Shown here: positions 41,075-51,186 of the stretch, piece by piece
Position numbering within the stretch: position 1 is the stretch's first letter
Layout: each line of letters starts with the position of its first letter
Assembly: GCF_034718895.1 (NCBI RefSeq)
Contig: NZ_JAYERP010000001.1
Location: 3,695,501-3,759,500 of the forward strand
DNA length: 64,000 nucleotides
Source of the DNA: Paenibacillus phoenicis
GTDB taxonomy: Bacteria; Bacillota; Bacilli; Paenibacillales; Paenibacillaceae
Reading direction: 5' to 3'
The notes under the pieces: model-generated
Database searches by the model: none
What the model was told of the DNA's origin: nothing
Seen by the model: the letters and a program-made list of their open reading frames with translations, nothing else
Made by a program: the position numbers and the translations under genes

Positions 41075-42961
41075 TTACCCTCCCGCAGCCGTGACCCGGT
41101 TATAGTGCTCCAAATACACCAACAAGATGGAAATATCCGCAGGCGTAACCCCCGAAATCCGCGAGGCTTGCCCGATGGAGATCGGACGGATTTTGGACAG
41201 CTTTTGCCGCGCCTCGATGGCCAGGCCTTGAATATCGTCATAGTTGATATTTTCAGGGATCTTTTTCTTTTCCATTTTTTGTAATCTTTCAACGTGGATC
41301 AATTGCTTCTCAATATAACCGGCGTACTTGATTTGGATTTCAACTTGCTCTTGCATTTCTTCATCGAGCTCAACCTCAGATGGAGAAATCGAAGCGATAT
41401 GCGCATACGTCACTTCCGGACGCCGCAAAATCGTCAGCAAATTGCTTCCGTCCTGAATCGGAGCGGAACCAATCGACTCCAGCAATGGATTGATTTCAGT
41501 TGGTCGAATCTTCGTCGTCTTCAACCGCTCAATCTCCTGCTCAACCTTCTGCTTTTTATCCAAAAACCGGGCATACCGCTCTTCCGAAATCAATCCAATT
41601 TCATACCCAAGCGGGGTCAAGCGCAAATCTGCGTTATCGTGACGGAGGAGCAACCGGTATTCCGCCCGTGAAGTCAGCAAACGGTACGGCTCGTTAGTTC
41701 CCTTGGTTACCAGGTCGTCGATCAAGACACCAATGTAGCCTTGCGAGCGGTCAAGCACAATCGGCTCTTTGCCTTGCACCTTACGCGCTGCATTAATCCC
41801 GGCCATGATGCCTTGTCCCGCCGCTTCCTCATAACCGGAAGTCCCGTTGATTTGCCCCGCCGTGAACAGACCCGGCAATCGCTTCGTCTCCAGCGAAGGC
41901 CACAGCTGGGTTGGCACGACCGCATCGTATTCAATTGCATAGCCGGTCCGCATCATTTGCACATTTTGCAAGCCAGGAACCGAACGCAGCATCTGCAACT
42001 GTACCTCTTCCGGCATGCTGGTGGAGAAGCCTTGCACGTAATATTCGGACGTATTTTTGCCTTCCGGTTCCAAGAAAATCTGATGCTTCGGCTTATCGCT
42101 GAACCGTACGATTTTGTCCTCGATGGAAGGACAGTACCGCGGACCCGTACCTTCGATGACACCCGAGAACATCGGTGCACGATGCAGGTTATCCGTAATA
42201 ATCTTGTGGGTTTCCTCGGAGGTATACGTCAGCCAGCAAGGCAACTGCTCATTGTCCGAACTCTTTGTCTCATAGGAAAAAAACTTCGGCTTCTCATCCC
42301 CCGGCTGAATCTCCGTTTGCGAGAAATCAATCGAATCCTTATGGACCCGCGGCGGCGTCCCCGTCTTGAAGCGAACGAGCTCGAAGCCCAGCTCCTTCAA
42401 GTTTTGCGCCAAACGCACCGATGGCTGCTGATTGTTTGGACCACTTTCATACATCAGCTCGCCCATGATGATTTTCCCGCGCAAATACGTACCGGTTGTC
42501 AGCACCACCGCTTTCGCCCGATATTCTGCCCCGGTCTTCGTAATGACGCCCACGCACTGGCCGTCCTCTACGATCAGCTCCTCCACCATCCCTTGGAGCA
42601 TCGTCAGATTCGGCTCCTTCTCCAGCGTTTCCTTCATCGCGTGCTGGTACAAGAATTTATCCGCCTGCGCGCGCAGCGCATGAACGGCCGGACCTTTCCC
42701 GGTATTCAACATCCGCATTTGGATGAACGTCTTGTCGATGTTACGGCCCATTTCGCCGCCCAGTGCATCAATCTCACGGACGACATGGCCTTTTGCCGGA
42801 CCTCCAATCGAAGGATTGCACGGCATGAAAGCAACCATATCCAAATTAATCGTAACCATCAGCGTACGACAGCCCATCCGCGCTGCAGCCAATGCCGCCT
42901 CACAGCCCGCGTGCCCTGCGCCAACCACGATCACCTCATAATTTCCGGCAGCGTAACCCAT
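41075..42961 (-). CDS. mnmG: tRNA uridine-34 modification enzyme MnmG (GidA)
   Basis: This FAD enzyme works with MnmE to make cmnm5U34 in tRNAs. The FAD-binding N-terminus is [21 protein letters not shown]. The GidA signatures [15 protein letters not shown] and [16 protein letters not shown] are present. The C-terminal helical domain binds MnmE. It has 628 residues; AAGGAGG precedes the ATG. Fully intact. Confidence 0.96.
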   Translation of the reverse strand: MGYAAGNYEVIVVGAGHAGCEAALAAARMGCRTLMVTINLDMVAFMPCNPSIGGPAKGHVVREIDALGGEMGRNIDKTFIQMRMLNTGKGPAVHALRAQADKFLYQHAMKETLEKEPNLTMLQGMVEELIVEDGQCVGVITKTGAEYRAKAVVLTTGTYLRGKIIMGELMYESGPNNQQPSVRLAQNLKELGFELVRFKTGTPPRVHKDSIDFSQTEIQPGDEKPKFFSYETKSSDNEQLPCWLTYTSEETHKIITDNLHRAPMFSGVIEGTGPRYCPSIEDKIVRFSDKPKHQIFLEPEGKNTSEYYVQGFSTSMPEEVQLQMLRSVPGLQNVQMMRTGYAIEYDAVVPTQLWPSLETKRLPGLFTAGQINGTSGYEEAAGQGIMAGINAARKVQGKEPIVLDRSQGYIGVLIDDLVTKGTNEPYRLLTSRAEYRLLLRHDNADLRLTPLGYEIGLISEERYARFLDKKQKVEQEIERLKTTKIRPTEINPLLESIGSAPIQDGSNLLTILRRPEVTYAHIASISPSEVELDEEMQEQVEIQIKYAGYIEKQLIHVERLQKMEKKKIPENINYDDIQGLAIEARQKLSKIRPISIGQASRISGVTPADISILLVYLEHYNRVTAAGG

Positions 42962-43048
42962 CTATCGTCAACCTCCTTTACCTTACACCATTCAAACGCT
43001 ATCCGTATCATCATACCATGAACAGGCGCTGCTGATACGAAAGCCTCC

Positions 43049-44428
43049 TTATTTCCCCAAACAAAATTGCGAAAAAATCTGATCAATCAACGCATCCGGC
43101 GCCGAATCCCCAATCACTTCACCTAATTGCTCCCAAGCCAGCCGAACATCGATCTGCAAAATATCGATCGGGATGCCGCTGTCCGCCGCTTCATAAGCGT
43201 CCGCCAGCGACTGCTTGGCCTTCTTCAGCAAGGCGATATGCCGCACGTTGCTGACATACGTCAGATCGTTGGACTCCAGCTCCCCGCCAAAGAACATCCG
43301 GGCAATGGCGTCCTCCAGATGATCCAGCCCTTCCTCCGTTTTGACCGACAATTCGACGATCGATTCCTCGGGAAAATAACGCCGGACCACCTCCCGATCC
43401 AACTGCTGCGGTAAATCAATCTTATTTAAAAGCACGATCGTGGACCGCCCCTTCAGTTGCTCCATTAAGGCGATCTCGTCCTCATGCAGCGCTTCGGCAC
43501 TGTTGAGGACGAGCAGAATCAGGTCCGCTTCGCTCACTGCCGCTTTGGAGCGCTCCACGCCGATCTGCTCGACGACGTCCATCGTCTCGCGGATCCCCGC
43601 CGTGTCGAGCAGCTTCAGCGGGATATTATTGATCGTCACATATTCTTCGATCACGTCCCGGGTTGTGCCCGGGATGTCGGTGACGATCGCTTTATTTTCG
43701 CGAGCCAGGGCGTTCATCAGCGAGGATTTGCCGACATTCGGGCGGCCAACGATCGCCGTCGTAATCCCCTCGCGTAGAATCTTGCCCTGATTCGCCGTCT
43801 TCAGCAGCGCGTCGATGCCTTCCGACACCTCCGCGCACTTCTCCTTGATAAATGCCATCGTCATCGATTCCACATCATGCTCCGGATAATCGATATTCAC
43901 CTCAATATGCGCCAGCGTCTCAATTAACGTGTGACGCAGCTTGCTGATTTGGCGCGACAGCTGGCCTTCGACCTGCTTTAGCGCCACGGAGAACGCCCGA
44001 TCCGACTTGGAGCGGATCAGGTCAATGACCGCCTCCGCCTGCGACAGGTCGATCCGCCCGTTCAGGAACGCGCGTTTCGTGAACTCGCCCGGCTCGGCGA
44101 GGCGAATGCCGCGCTGCTGGAGCAGCAGGTCCATCACGCGTTTGACGGAGATGATCCCGCCGTGCGTACTAATCTCCACCACGTCTTCCGTGGTGAAGGA
44201 GCGCGGCGCGCGAAAGACGCTGACGAGCACCTCTTCCAGCTTCTCGCCCGTCGCCGGGTCCACGATAAAGCCATAGTGTACCGTATGGCTTTCCGCCTCC
44301 GGCAGCGCCGTCTTGGAGCGGAACAACCGCCCCACTTCGGAGATCGCCTCCGGCCCGCTGACGCGGATCACGGCGATGCCGCTTTCGCCCACCGCCGTCG
44401 ATATCGCAGCAATTGTATCACTAAGCAT
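43049..44428 (-). CDS. mnmE: tRNA modification GTPase MnmE (TrmE)
   Basis: MnmE is the GTPase partner of MnmG. The N-terminal folate-binding domain begins [25 protein letters not shown]. The G domain has [29 protein letters not shown] and NKIDL. The protein ends in the characteristic CLGK with its essential Cys. It has 459 residues from the ATG chosen by the adjacent GAGGTG; a GTG three codons earlier lacks one. Confidence 0.96.
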   Translation of the reverse strand: MLSDTIAAISTAVGESGIAVIRVSGPEAISEVGRLFRSKTALPEAESHTVHYGFIVDPATGEKLEEVLVSVFRAPRSFTTEDVVEISTHGGIISVKRVMDLLLQQRGIRLAEPGEFTKRAFLNGRIDLSQAEAVIDLIRSKSDRAFSVALKQVEGQLSRQISKLRHTLIETLAHIEVNIDYPEHDVESMTMAFIKEKCAEVSEGIDALLKTANQGKILREGITTAIVGRPNVGKSSLMNALARENKAIVTDIPGTTRDVIEEYVTINNIPLKLLDTAGIRETMDVVEQIGVERSKAAVSEADLILLVLNSAEALHEDEIALMEQLKGRSTIVLLNKIDLPQQLDREVVRRYFPEESIVELSVKTEEGLDHLEDAIARMFFGGELESNDLTYVSNVRHIALLKKAKQSLADAYEAADSGIPIDILQIDVRLAWEQLGEVIGDSAPDALIDQIFSQFCLGK

Positions 44429-44507
44429 TGGTTTCACCTCGCATGATAAATATCAAAACTATTCGTGAATTTCATAGCTCCGCTGGTCGTATGATCCTAC
44501 GATCGAG

Positions 44508-44573
44508 GTTGCCATTGGATTGTTCTGAATAGAGAACACCCTACAAGGCTACAATCCAATAGCAAAGGCGACC
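44508..44573. repeat. Long inverted repeat downstream of jag
   Basis: GGTTGCC...ATTGGATTGT pairs with ACAATCCAAT...GGCGACC across a 27-base loop. It has no T run and no ORF. It could be a small repeat element or a transcript-processing hairpin in the jag-mnmE interval. Confidence 0.4.
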
Positions 44574-44639
44574 ACTACGTTTCTTCATACGCCCCATTCC
44601 GCTCCCAATTCACTCACCATCCAGCATCCCGCCCACATA

Positions 44640-45110
44640 TTTCTGCTCTAACGTGAGCACATCTCCGCAGGAGACAGCGCCTCCTTGCTCGTAGTCTCTC
44701 CTAAACCGCCTGCGTCTCTTCACGCTCCCCTTCGTAGCATTCGCCTTCAAACTGGAGGAGATCTAAAAGTAGAGGCGGGCCCCGAAGGGGCGAGAAGCGA
44801 CTCACACAGCCTCTGCCACACGGGTGAGCCGAAAGCAGTAGTCATGAGCAGCACGGTTTTCCAGGTAGCCCGGGTGCTCCCCAAGTAAGACGTACCTGAA
44901 GGGGGGAAAAGCGTTCCTTGCACCAACGTAGAACGCATCCCCGAAGGGGACAGCGAGCAGGAGCGACTCATTACCTCCAACGTTCTTCTCCTTTGCGGGA
45001 GACCAGAGGGCGGCAAGCCCTCGGGCGCCCTCCCTTACGGTAAGGGAGGGGTGGGGAGGGTTGAGTCCGGTAAGGGAGGCTCCCCTGGGGAGGGGCGAAT
45101 CCAATATAAA
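44640..45110. repeat. Repeat-rich intergenic region
   Basis: This 470-bp stretch between jag and mnmE holds no gene. It is made of related pieces: CCCCGAAGGGGcgag/acag...AGcGACTCA occurs twice (about 44,778 and 44,952), and GGTAAGGGAGG with inverted forms occurs several times near 45,035-45,090. Such GC-rich repeats are common between genes in Paenibacillus-type genomes. The ORFs crossing it are artefacts of the repeats. Confidence 0.55.
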
Positions 45111-45158
45111 AAAATGACGTCCCCCAGCTTACGCCGAGCAAACGTCATTGCGTCTCAT

Positions 45159-45896
45159 TCATTTGCTGTGCTTCAGAGTAATAACGACCCTCCGGTTGGG
45201 CTCTTCACCTTTACTATAAGTTTTGACCTCCGGGTGATCCTGAAGTTTGGAATGAATCACTTTGCGCTCCTGCGGCGACATCGGCTCGAGCGTAACCTCT
45301 TTACGCGTTCGAACGACCCGTCCGGCCAATCTGACGGCAAGGTCCTCCAGCGTTTTCTTCCGGCGTTCCCGGAAGTTCTCGGCATCGAGGACGATACGAA
45401 TAAAGCTGTCCGAATAACGATTAGCGATGATATTCGCCAAATATTGCAGAGCGTCGAGGGTTTGTCCTCTGCGCCCAATCATTAAACCTAAATCCTGGCC
45501 CGAAATGTTAAGCACGGTATGGTCTTTGCTATGGGAGACTTCGACTTTGACATCCAAGCCCATATTCTCCCCGACCTCCCGAATGAATGACGCCGCCTCC
45601 GCATAGGGATCCTTCTCGCCGCCCGCACTCTTCTCCTCCACCACGGAAGCAGATGAGTGAGGCACCGAAGGGGTCCTATTTGAGGAAGGTACTGATGCAG
45701 GTTCAGGTGCAGGTGTAGGTGGTTCAAGCAAAGTCAGCTCAACCTTCGCTTCCCTCACCCCAATCAGCCCCAGGAATCCTTTTGACGGCTGCTCTAACAC
45801 GTTCACGGCGACTTTATCCTCGGTGGTGCCGAGCTTGGCCAATCCTTGTTTAACAGCATCTTCAATGGTTTTTCCCGACGTCACAATTTTATTCAT
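45159..45896 (-). CDS. jag: RNA-binding protein Jag (KhpB/EloR)
   Basis: This RNA-binding protein is linked to envelope growth. Jag_N (residues 1-50: VTSGKTIEDAVKQGLAKLG...GFLGLIGVREAKVEL) is followed by a Pro/Ser-rich linker, a KH domain with LMIGRRGQTLDALQYL and an R3H domain with ERRKKTLEDLAVRLAG...EPMSPQERKVIHSKL. It has 245 residues. It overlaps yidC by 4 bp and is co-transcribed with it. The domain order matches the family. Confidence 0.93.
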   Translation of the reverse strand: MNKIVTSGKTIEDAVKQGLAKLGTTEDKVAVNVLEQPSKGFLGLIGVREAKVELTLLEPPTPAPEPASVPSSNRTPSVPHSSASVVEEKSAGGEKDPYAEAASFIREVGENMGLDVKVEVSHSKDHTVLNISGQDLGLMIGRRGQTLDALQYLANIIANRYSDSFIRIVLDAENFRERRKKTLEDLAVRLAGRVVRTRKEVTLEPMSPQERKVIHSKLQDHPEVKTYSKGEEPNRRVVITLKHSK

Positions 45897-46792
45897 TTCG
45901 ATTTTTTGGCCTCCTTGGCACCTCTACCGGGATGACCGGCTTTTAGATTGGAGCCGCCCCGCTTCTTCCCTGAACTGGAAGAAGAACCGCTGCCTCCGCC
46001 TGCCGTAGCGGCAGCTGCGGACAAAGCTGGATCTTTCTTGCGGTAGATAAAGTAGTTTTGCGCGATCGTATACAGGTTACTGAAGATCCAGTACAACGGC
46101 AACGCAGCGGCGAAATTGTACGCCATCACAAAAATCAAAATCGGATAGACCCACATCATAAACGCCATCGGGCCTTGCATCCCTTGCGGGTTCATGCTCG
46201 ACATCATCTTCGTTTGAATGAATGTCGTAATGGCAGCGATCGCCGGCAGGATGAACAATTTGTCAGGCTCCCCGAGCTGCAGCCACAAGAAGGAATGCTC
46301 CCGGATCGCCGAGTTGTAATAAATCGAGTTATACAGCGCAATGAACACCGGCATTTGAATGAGCAGCGGGAAACAACCCGCCATCGGATTCACCTTGTGT
46401 TCCTGAAAGAGCTTCATCGTCTCCTGCTGCTGCTTCTCTGGATTATCCTTATATTGCTCCCGGATTTTCTGGAGCTGCGGCTGAATGGCCTGCATCGCCT
46501 TGGAGCTCTTTACCTGCTTCAATGTGAGCGGGAGAATCAAAGTCCTCACGATCAGCACCATAATCAAAATCGCGATGCCATAAGCCCCGTTAAACCATTC
46601 TGCAAACGTATCCAACGCGAGCGAGAAATAGTAAACCACATTGGAGGTCCACCATGATCCGTTTGTCCTCATATCAGCCGTCGTGGTTGCCTGATGTGCA
46701 TTCTGAGGCGCACAGCCTGCGAGAACCGCAACCATCACGGCCGCCAGAAGGAGAAGAAGCCATATTCTTCGGTTAGTCATCAATCGCGACAC
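45893..46792 (-). CDS. yidC: Membrane protein insertase YidC (SpoIIIJ type)
   Basis: This insertase integrates proteins into the membrane; in spore formers the SpoIIIJ paralogue is needed for sporulation. A lipoprotein signal ends in VLAGC. The 60KD_IMP domain has five membrane segments, with LILPLTLKQVKSSKAMQAIQPQLQKIREQYKDNPEKQQQE and the conserved Arg in the groove-forming first helix. A Gly/Ser and Lys-rich tail follows. It has 299 residues; GTG start with AGAGGGG upstream. It lies in the rpmH-rnpA-yidC-jag array. Confidence 0.95.
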   Translation of the reverse strand: MSRLMTNRRIWLLLLLAAVMVAVLAGCAPQNAHQATTTADMRTNGSWWTSNVVYYFSLALDTFAEWFNGAYGIAILIMVLIVRTLILPLTLKQVKSSKAMQAIQPQLQKIREQYKDNPEKQQQETMKLFQEHKVNPMAGCFPLLIQMPVFIALYNSIYYNSAIREHSFLWLQLGEPDKLFILPAIAAITTFIQTKMMSSMNPQGMQGPMAFMMWVYPILIFVMAYNFAAALPLYWIFSNLYTIAQNYFIYRKKDPALSAAAATAGGGSGSSSSSGKKRGGSNLKAGHPGRGAKEAKKSK

Positions 46793-46867
46793 TTCAAAAC
46801 CCCTCTCTTAACCTATCCATTCACCGTAAATCATAACATATTTGAAGAGACAAAGAAACAAGCCTGC

Positions 46868-47218
46868 CTAACGCCCGGAATCCCGCAGCAGCGAAGCTTT
46901 CCGCAGCACATGGAGCACGCTTTTTTCGAGGTCCTTATATTCCATTCCGACGGCCCCGTTCCGCACGATCAAGATCAGGTCGACATGGTCGCGAATCTCC
47001 GCTTCATGCAGCCGGACGATCTCCTTCAACATCCGCCGCATCCGGTTGCGAACGACGGCATTTCCGATTTTTTTACTGGCCGAAACCCCCAGCCGAAAAC
47101 GTTCAATCTCCGGTTTATTCGACCAGTACACCACCAGTTGGCGATTCGCAAAGGATTTGCCAAACCGGTAGATCCGGTTAAAATCGGCGCGGTTTCTCAA
47201 ACGAAGTTGTTTATGCAC
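46868..47218 (-). CDS. rnpA: Ribonuclease P protein component
   Basis: This basic protein assists RNase P RNA in 5' tRNA maturation. It has the family signature RNRMRRMLKEIVRLHE, preceded by RLRNRADFNRIYRFGKSFANRQLVVYW. It has 116 residues. GTG start with AAGGAGATAG upstream. The usual position between rpmH and yidC is kept. Confidence 0.95.
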   Translation of the reverse strand: MHKQLRLRNRADFNRIYRFGKSFANRQLVVYWSNKPEIERFRLGVSASKKIGNAVVRNRMRRMLKEIVRLHEAEIRDHVDLILIVRNGAVGMEYKDLEKSVLHVLRKASLLRDSGR

Positions 47219-47260
47219 GAGCTATCTCCTTGATTCAAACTTCTACTAAGAGGTGGTTAA

Positions 47261-47294
47261 AAAATCAGCTGCGGCTCTACGATCACCTGATTTT
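47261..47294 (-). terminator. Possible attenuating hairpin before rnpA
   Basis: AAAATCAG/CTGATTTT with an 18-base loop continues into TTAACC on the minus strand. It lies between rpmH and rnpA and may reduce read-through. Confidence 0.35.
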
Positions 47295-47361
47295 CTAACA
47301 AATAGTATAGACCAAACATCGCCGCAACGATCGCACAAAGATCGAAATATAAAAAAAAAAA

Positions 47362-47378
47362 GACCACCGCGGTGGTCC
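47362..47378 (-). terminator. Terminator directly after rpmH
   Basis: GACCACC-GC-GGTGGTC is followed on the minus strand by twelve T, 12 bp after the rpmH stop. It would leave rnpA-yidC-jag dependent on read-through or a separate promoter. Confidence 0.85.
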
Positions 47379-47389
47379 TTACGCACGCT

Positions 47390-47524
47390 TTACGCACTCA
47401 GTACTTTTCTGCCTTTGAGACGACGAGCAGCGAGAACCTTGCGGCCGTTTTTCGTGCTCATTCTTTTACGGAAACCGTGAACTTTTTTACGTTTGCTCAC
47501 ATTCGGTTTGAAAGTTGGTTTCAT
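47390..47524 (-). CDS. rpmH: 50S ribosomal protein L34
   Basis: The 44-residue, highly basic L34 protein reads [20 protein letters not shown] and continues [24 protein letters not shown], the standard sequence. It is too short for ordinary ORF cut-offs. In most Bacilli it lies directly upstream of and divergent from dnaA; here the gluconate operon separates them. Confidence 0.97.
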   Translation of the reverse strand: MKPTFKPNVSKRKKVHGFRKRMSTKNGRKVLAARRLKGRKVLSA

Positions 47525-47903
47525 CTATCGCACCCCCTTACAGGAATATCATCATTATCTTTATGTTACCCATTTTCATATCCACAGAAAATGCCTTCAT
47601 ACATTTAACCATACCGCCTGGGAAAAGTCAACCGAACTTCCCCCTTCCTCCATTCTCCTTTTCCGTTATACACAATCCACAGCTTCCGTTTTGGAACCTC
47701 AACGTCCCCAGTTTTCCACAGGCTTGCCCGAGAATCACTTCGTATAGAAGTTATGCACATGTGGAAAAGTAGTTTCAACTTGATCGGACATCTTTTCACC
47801 AAAGCGCTTTCATTTTTGTAGTTTACAGCCGAATCGAATCGGAGTATAGTCAAATTGTAAGTTGTATACAAGTATACAATAATGATAGCGAGGTGTTTTA
47901 TAG
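47525..47903. promoter_or_regulatory. rpmH-gnd intergenic region: DnaA-like boxes, cre, GntR operator
   Basis: This 380-bp region contains several near-consensus DnaA boxes (TTTTCCACA 47712-47720, TTATGCACA 47751-47759, TGTGGAAAA 47760-47768). It also holds a CcpA-type cre (TGAAAGCGCTTTGG on the minus strand, 47799-47812) and a palindromic GntR operator, TTGTATACAAGTATACAA (47862-47879), with perfect 8-bp arms, just upstream of gnd. No ORF is supported. Confidence 0.7.
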
Positions 47904-48803
47904 ATGAAATTAGGCATGGTTGGGCTTGGAAAAATGGGCTTCCATCTCGTTCTGAATCTGCTGGAGCATGGACATGACGTGGTCGCCTACGATATGAATT
48001 CCCAATCCGTAACAAACGCAGCGGAGAAAGGCGCGGTTCCCGCCGCCAGCCTGAAGGAGCTCGTCAAATCATTGGAAGCACCGCGGGTCGTTTGGGTCAT
48101 GGTTCCGGCCGGTCCCCCGCTGCGATCGGTTGTCGATCAGCTAACCCCGTTGCTGGAAGCGGGCGACGTCCTTATCGACGGAGGAAATTCCCATTACAAA
48201 AATTCGCTGGAACTCGCTCAGCAACTGGCGGAGCATGGGATTCGCTTCCTGGATGTCGGAACTTCCGGCGGTGTGGAAGGTGCGCAGCAAGGCGGCTGCT
48301 TTATGATTGGCGGCGAGGAAGAAGCCTTCCGTCTGGTTGAGCCCATCTTCCAGGATATCGCCGTATCTGGCGGTTATCTGTATACGGGTCCGTCCGGCAG
48401 CGGCCATTTCCTCAAAATGGTCCATAACGGGATCGAGTACGGCATGATGCAAGCAATCGCCGAAGGCTTCGAGTTGCTTGACAAGAGCCAGTACAACTAC
48501 GATTTCGAGCAGGTCGCCCGGGTATGGTCGAACGGTTCGGTCATCCGCAGCTGGTTGATGGAGCTGACGCAGAACGCTTTTGCCAAGGATCCGAAGCTGG
48601 AAGGCATTCGCGGCGTGATGCACTCCTCAGGTGAAGGCAAATGGACGGTAGAGACCGCGCTGGATTTGCAAGCGAACGCGCCGGTGATCGCCATGTCGCT
48701 ATTTATGCGATACCGTTCACTCCAGGAGGACACTTTCCATGGCAAGGTTGTTGCAGCGCTGCGCAACGAATTTGGCGGCCACGCGGTTGAATCAGCGAAA
48801 TAA
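47904..48803 (+). CDS. gnd: 6-phosphogluconate dehydrogenase, decarboxylating (short form)
   Basis: The enzyme converts 6-phosphogluconate to ribulose 5-phosphate and CO2. The Rossmann motif MKLGMVGLGKMGFHLVLNL, the DGGNSHYKNSLELAQ catalytic segment and GHFLKMVHNGIEYGMMQA are typical. Its 299 residues match the short GntZ/YqeC-type form, which tends to be NAD-dependent. GAGGTG precedes the ATG. The GntR operator and cre upstream indicate induction by gluconate and catabolite repression. Confidence 0.92.
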   Translation: MKLGMVGLGKMGFHLVLNLLEHGHDVVAYDMNSQSVTNAAEKGAVPAASLKELVKSLEAPRVVWVMVPAGPPLRSVVDQLTPLLEAGDVLIDGGNSHYKNSLELAQQLAEHGIRFLDVGTSGGVEGAQQGGCFMIGGEEEAFRLVEPIFQDIAVSGGYLYTGPSGSGHFLKMVHNGIEYGMMQAIAEGFELLDKSQYNYDFEQVARVWSNGSVIRSWLMELTQNAFAKDPKLEGIRGVMHSSGEGKWTVETALDLQANAPVIAMSLFMRYRSLQEDTFHGKVVAALRNEFGGHAVESAK

Positions 48804-48931
48804 CTGCTGAAAAATTGCCGAAACCTAGCGCGAGTTTCCCCCATCTTTACGATTTTCATGCTATGATCGAAGTATTTAAAACTTCACGATCATTAAGCGG
48901 GATCATATCCCTTGGATAGGAGAAATATCGC

Positions 48932-49603
48932 ATGCAATACCCTTCTTCTTGGTTAAAAGGCAGCTCGCTTGGCGAATCGATCGCAGCGGAGCTTCGCCTG
49001 CAGATCATTAACGGTACGATCAAACCGGGCACCGTTCTGTCAGAGAACCGCATTGCCGCGGATTTCGGCACGAGCCGTTCCCCGGTTCGCGAAGCGCTGA
49101 AAACGCTCTCTAGTGAAGGGCTGATCAGCCTCCAACGCATGGGGGTGGTGGTGAATGGCCTTTGCCTGAAGGACGTCGACGAATTGTACGATGTTCGTTA
49201 TTTGATCGAAAGCTTCGCCTCGCAGCGGGTGGCGGAGAATCCGGAAGCGCTGCTCGCCCCGCTCGCACAAATCATCGATAAAATGGAACTGGCCGGCAAA
49301 CACCGGGATATCGCGGAATTTGCCTACCAGGATCTCTGTTTTCACGAGACAATTATTGCTGGAGCTAACCATACGCGCATCATGCATCTATGGACCAGCA
49401 TCCGCCATATTGTTATGACGGTGATGCTGATTACGACGCGAGAGGTGTTGTCGCAAAGCGATGACAAAATTAACTATGTTATCGGCAAGCATCGCAAGCT
49501 GCTGCAAGGCTTGGAATCGCGTGACCCCGGGATTATCGCGCGGAACGTGGAAGAGTACTTCGCCGACTCCCACCGCACGCTGCATACGAGCCTTCCTCAA
49601 TAA
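48932..49603 (+). CDS. gntR: GntR-family (FadR/FCD) gluconate regulator
   Basis: This transcription factor probably represses the gluconate operon until gluconate or a derivative binds. The winged HTH is GESIAAELRLQIINGTIKPGTVLSENRIAADFGTSRSPVREALKTL, and the C-terminal FCD domain has metal-ligand-type residues (DLCFHETIIAGANHTRI). It has 223 residues; AGGAGA upstream. It lies second in the operon. The two TTGTATAC-type operators around it fit the known gnt operator pattern in B. subtilis. Confidence 0.9.
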   Translation: MQYPSSWLKGSSLGESIAAELRLQIINGTIKPGTVLSENRIAADFGTSRSPVREALKTLSSEGLISLQRMGVVVNGLCLKDVDELYDVRYLIESFASQRVAENPEALLAPLAQIIDKMELAGKHRDIAEFAYQDLCFHETIIAGANHTRIMHLWTSIRHIVMTVMLITTREVLSQSDDKINYVIGKHRKLLQGLESRDPGIIARNVEEYFADSHRTLHTSLPQ

Positions 49604-49642
49604 CTAACAGAAGTGGCCTATCGGCCCTTTGCACCGGATTTA

Positions 49643-49731
49643 TTGTCGACAAGTATACAATAATCAAATTCTGTTGGTTTTGATCATAATAAGAACAATT
49701 TCCAGCATGATCATTTATGAAAGCGCTGAAC
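49643..49731 (+). promoter_or_regulatory. Second GntR operator and cre-like site before gntP
   Basis: TTGTCGACAAGTATACAA (49643-49660) is a near-palindromic variant of the operator upstream of gnd. TGAAAGCGCTGAAC (49718-49731) resembles a CcpA cre. Together they suggest that gntP-gntK has its own regulated promoter. Confidence 0.65.
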
Positions 49732-49769
49732 TGAACACATCAAGATGACCCTAAAGAGGAGGAATCACT

Positions 49770-51131
49770 TTGGATACCCTGTTTGGTATGAGCCATAATG
49801 CAACGCTTCTTTTTTGGACGCTGCTCACCATCGTATTTTTAATCGTGTTGATCTCCAAATATAAATGGAACCCCTTCGTCACGCTGCTGATCTCCGCGCT
49901 GCTGCTTGGACTTCTGGCTGGAATGAAACCGCTGGACGTCGTCAGCTCCATCACAAGCGGTCTCGGCGGAACGCTGGGCACGATCGCGATCGTCATTGGT
50001 CTCGGTACGATGCTGGGGAAAATGATGGCCGAATCCGGCGGCGCGGAGCGCATTGCCACAACGCTGGTGAATCGGTTTGGCGAGAAGCGGGTGCATTGGG
50101 CGATGATGCTCGTTGGTTTTATCGTCGGTATCCCGGTATTTTTTGAAGTTGGCGTCATTCTGCTTATTCCGATTGTTTTTACAGTTGCCAAGAAAACAAA
50201 AATGTCCCTGCTCCAAATCGGTATCCCGATTTTAGCTGGTTTGTCCACTGTACACGGACTCGTCCCGCCGCACCCGGCGCCGATGATCGCTATTGACGCG
50301 TATGGAGCAAATCTGGGCAAGACTCTGTTGTATTCGATCCTGATCGGCTTGCCGGTAGCGGTCGTAGCCGGTCCTCTGTTCGGTAAATATATCGGTAAGC
50401 GGATTGTGCTGGAACCTCCGGCCGAGCTGGCGGAGCAATTTGCCGTCAAAGGGAATCGCAAGCTGCCGGGATTCGGTATCACGCTGTTTACGATTTTGCT
50501 GCCGGTCATTCTCATGCTGATTGGTTCCATTGCCGATATCCTCGATCCAGAAGCCACTCGTCCGATCACGCTGTTCTGTGAGTTTATCGGACACGAGATT
50601 ATGGCGCTGCTGATCGCCGTCGTGTTCTCCTTCTTCTCGCTGGGCTACAGCCGCGGATTCAGCAAGCAGGATATCTCCAAATTCACAAGCGAATGCCTGG
50701 CGCCGATCGCCGGGATCGTGTTGATTATCGGTGCCGGCGGTGCGTTTAAGCAGGTGCTGATCAACAGCGGCGTCGGCGAAGCCATCGCGGAAATCGCCAC
50801 CGGCGCGAACGTGAACCTGATTCTCTTCTCTTGGTTCGTGGCGGCCTTGATCCGTGTAGCTACCGGTTCGGCAACGGTCGCGATGACGACGGCAGCCGGC
50901 ATCGTAGCTCCTGTATTGGCCATGACCCCTGGGGCCAACGTCGAATTGGCCGTGCTTGCCACCGGCGCCGGGTCGATTGTGCTTTCCCACGTTAACGATG
51001 CCGGCTTCTGGATGGTGAAGGAATTCTTTAATATGTCGGTGCCGCAAACCTTAAAGTCGTGGACCGTGATGGAAACGCTTCTGTCCGTCGTGGGATTGTT
51101 GTTGATCCTCGTGTTGAGCTTTATTTTCTAA
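49770..51131 (+). CDS. gntP: Gluconate permease (GntP family)
   Basis: This is a 453-residue membrane transporter with about 12 to 14 helices. Family segments GLGTMLGKMMAESGGAERIA, HGLVPPHPAPMIAI, GAGGAFKQVLINSGVG and ATGSATVAMTTAAGI are present, and the C-terminal GSIVLSHVNDAGFWMVKEFF is diagnostic of GntP. The start is TTG with GAGGAGG eight bases upstream. It probably brings gluconate into the cell by proton symport. Confidence 0.93.
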   Translation: MDTLFGMSHNATLLFWTLLTIVFLIVLISKYKWNPFVTLLISALLLGLLAGMKPLDVVSSITSGLGGTLGTIAIVIGLGTMLGKMMAESGGAERIATTLVNRFGEKRVHWAMMLVGFIVGIPVFFEVGVILLIPIVFTVAKKTKMSLLQIGIPILAGLSTVHGLVPPHPAPMIAIDAYGANLGKTLLYSILIGLPVAVVAGPLFGKYIGKRIVLEPPAELAEQFAVKGNRKLPGFGITLFTILLPVILMLIGSIADILDPEATRPITLFCEFIGHEIMALLIAVVFSFFSLGYSRGFSKQDISKFTSECLAPIAGIVLIIGAGGAFKQVLINSGVGEAIAEIATGANVNLILFSWFVAALIRVATGSATVAMTTAAGIVAPVLAMTPGANVELAVLATGAGSIVLSHVNDAGFWMVKEFFNMSVPQTLKSWTVMETLLSVVGLLLILVLSFIF

Positions 51132-51186
51132 GGTAAACCTCATTACAATGGAAATACGAAATTTTGAAGTAGAGAGAAGGTAGGTT

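Noticed and set aside
41741-43021. 426-codon plus-strand frame opposite mnmG
   Set aside because: Shadow of mnmG with abnormal His/Arg composition and no recognisable motif.
44802-45104. ORFs of about 90-100 codons on the minus strand between jag and mnmE
   Set aside because: They lie entirely in GC-rich repeat DNA, have no ribosome site and their products are composed of repeat-derived residues.
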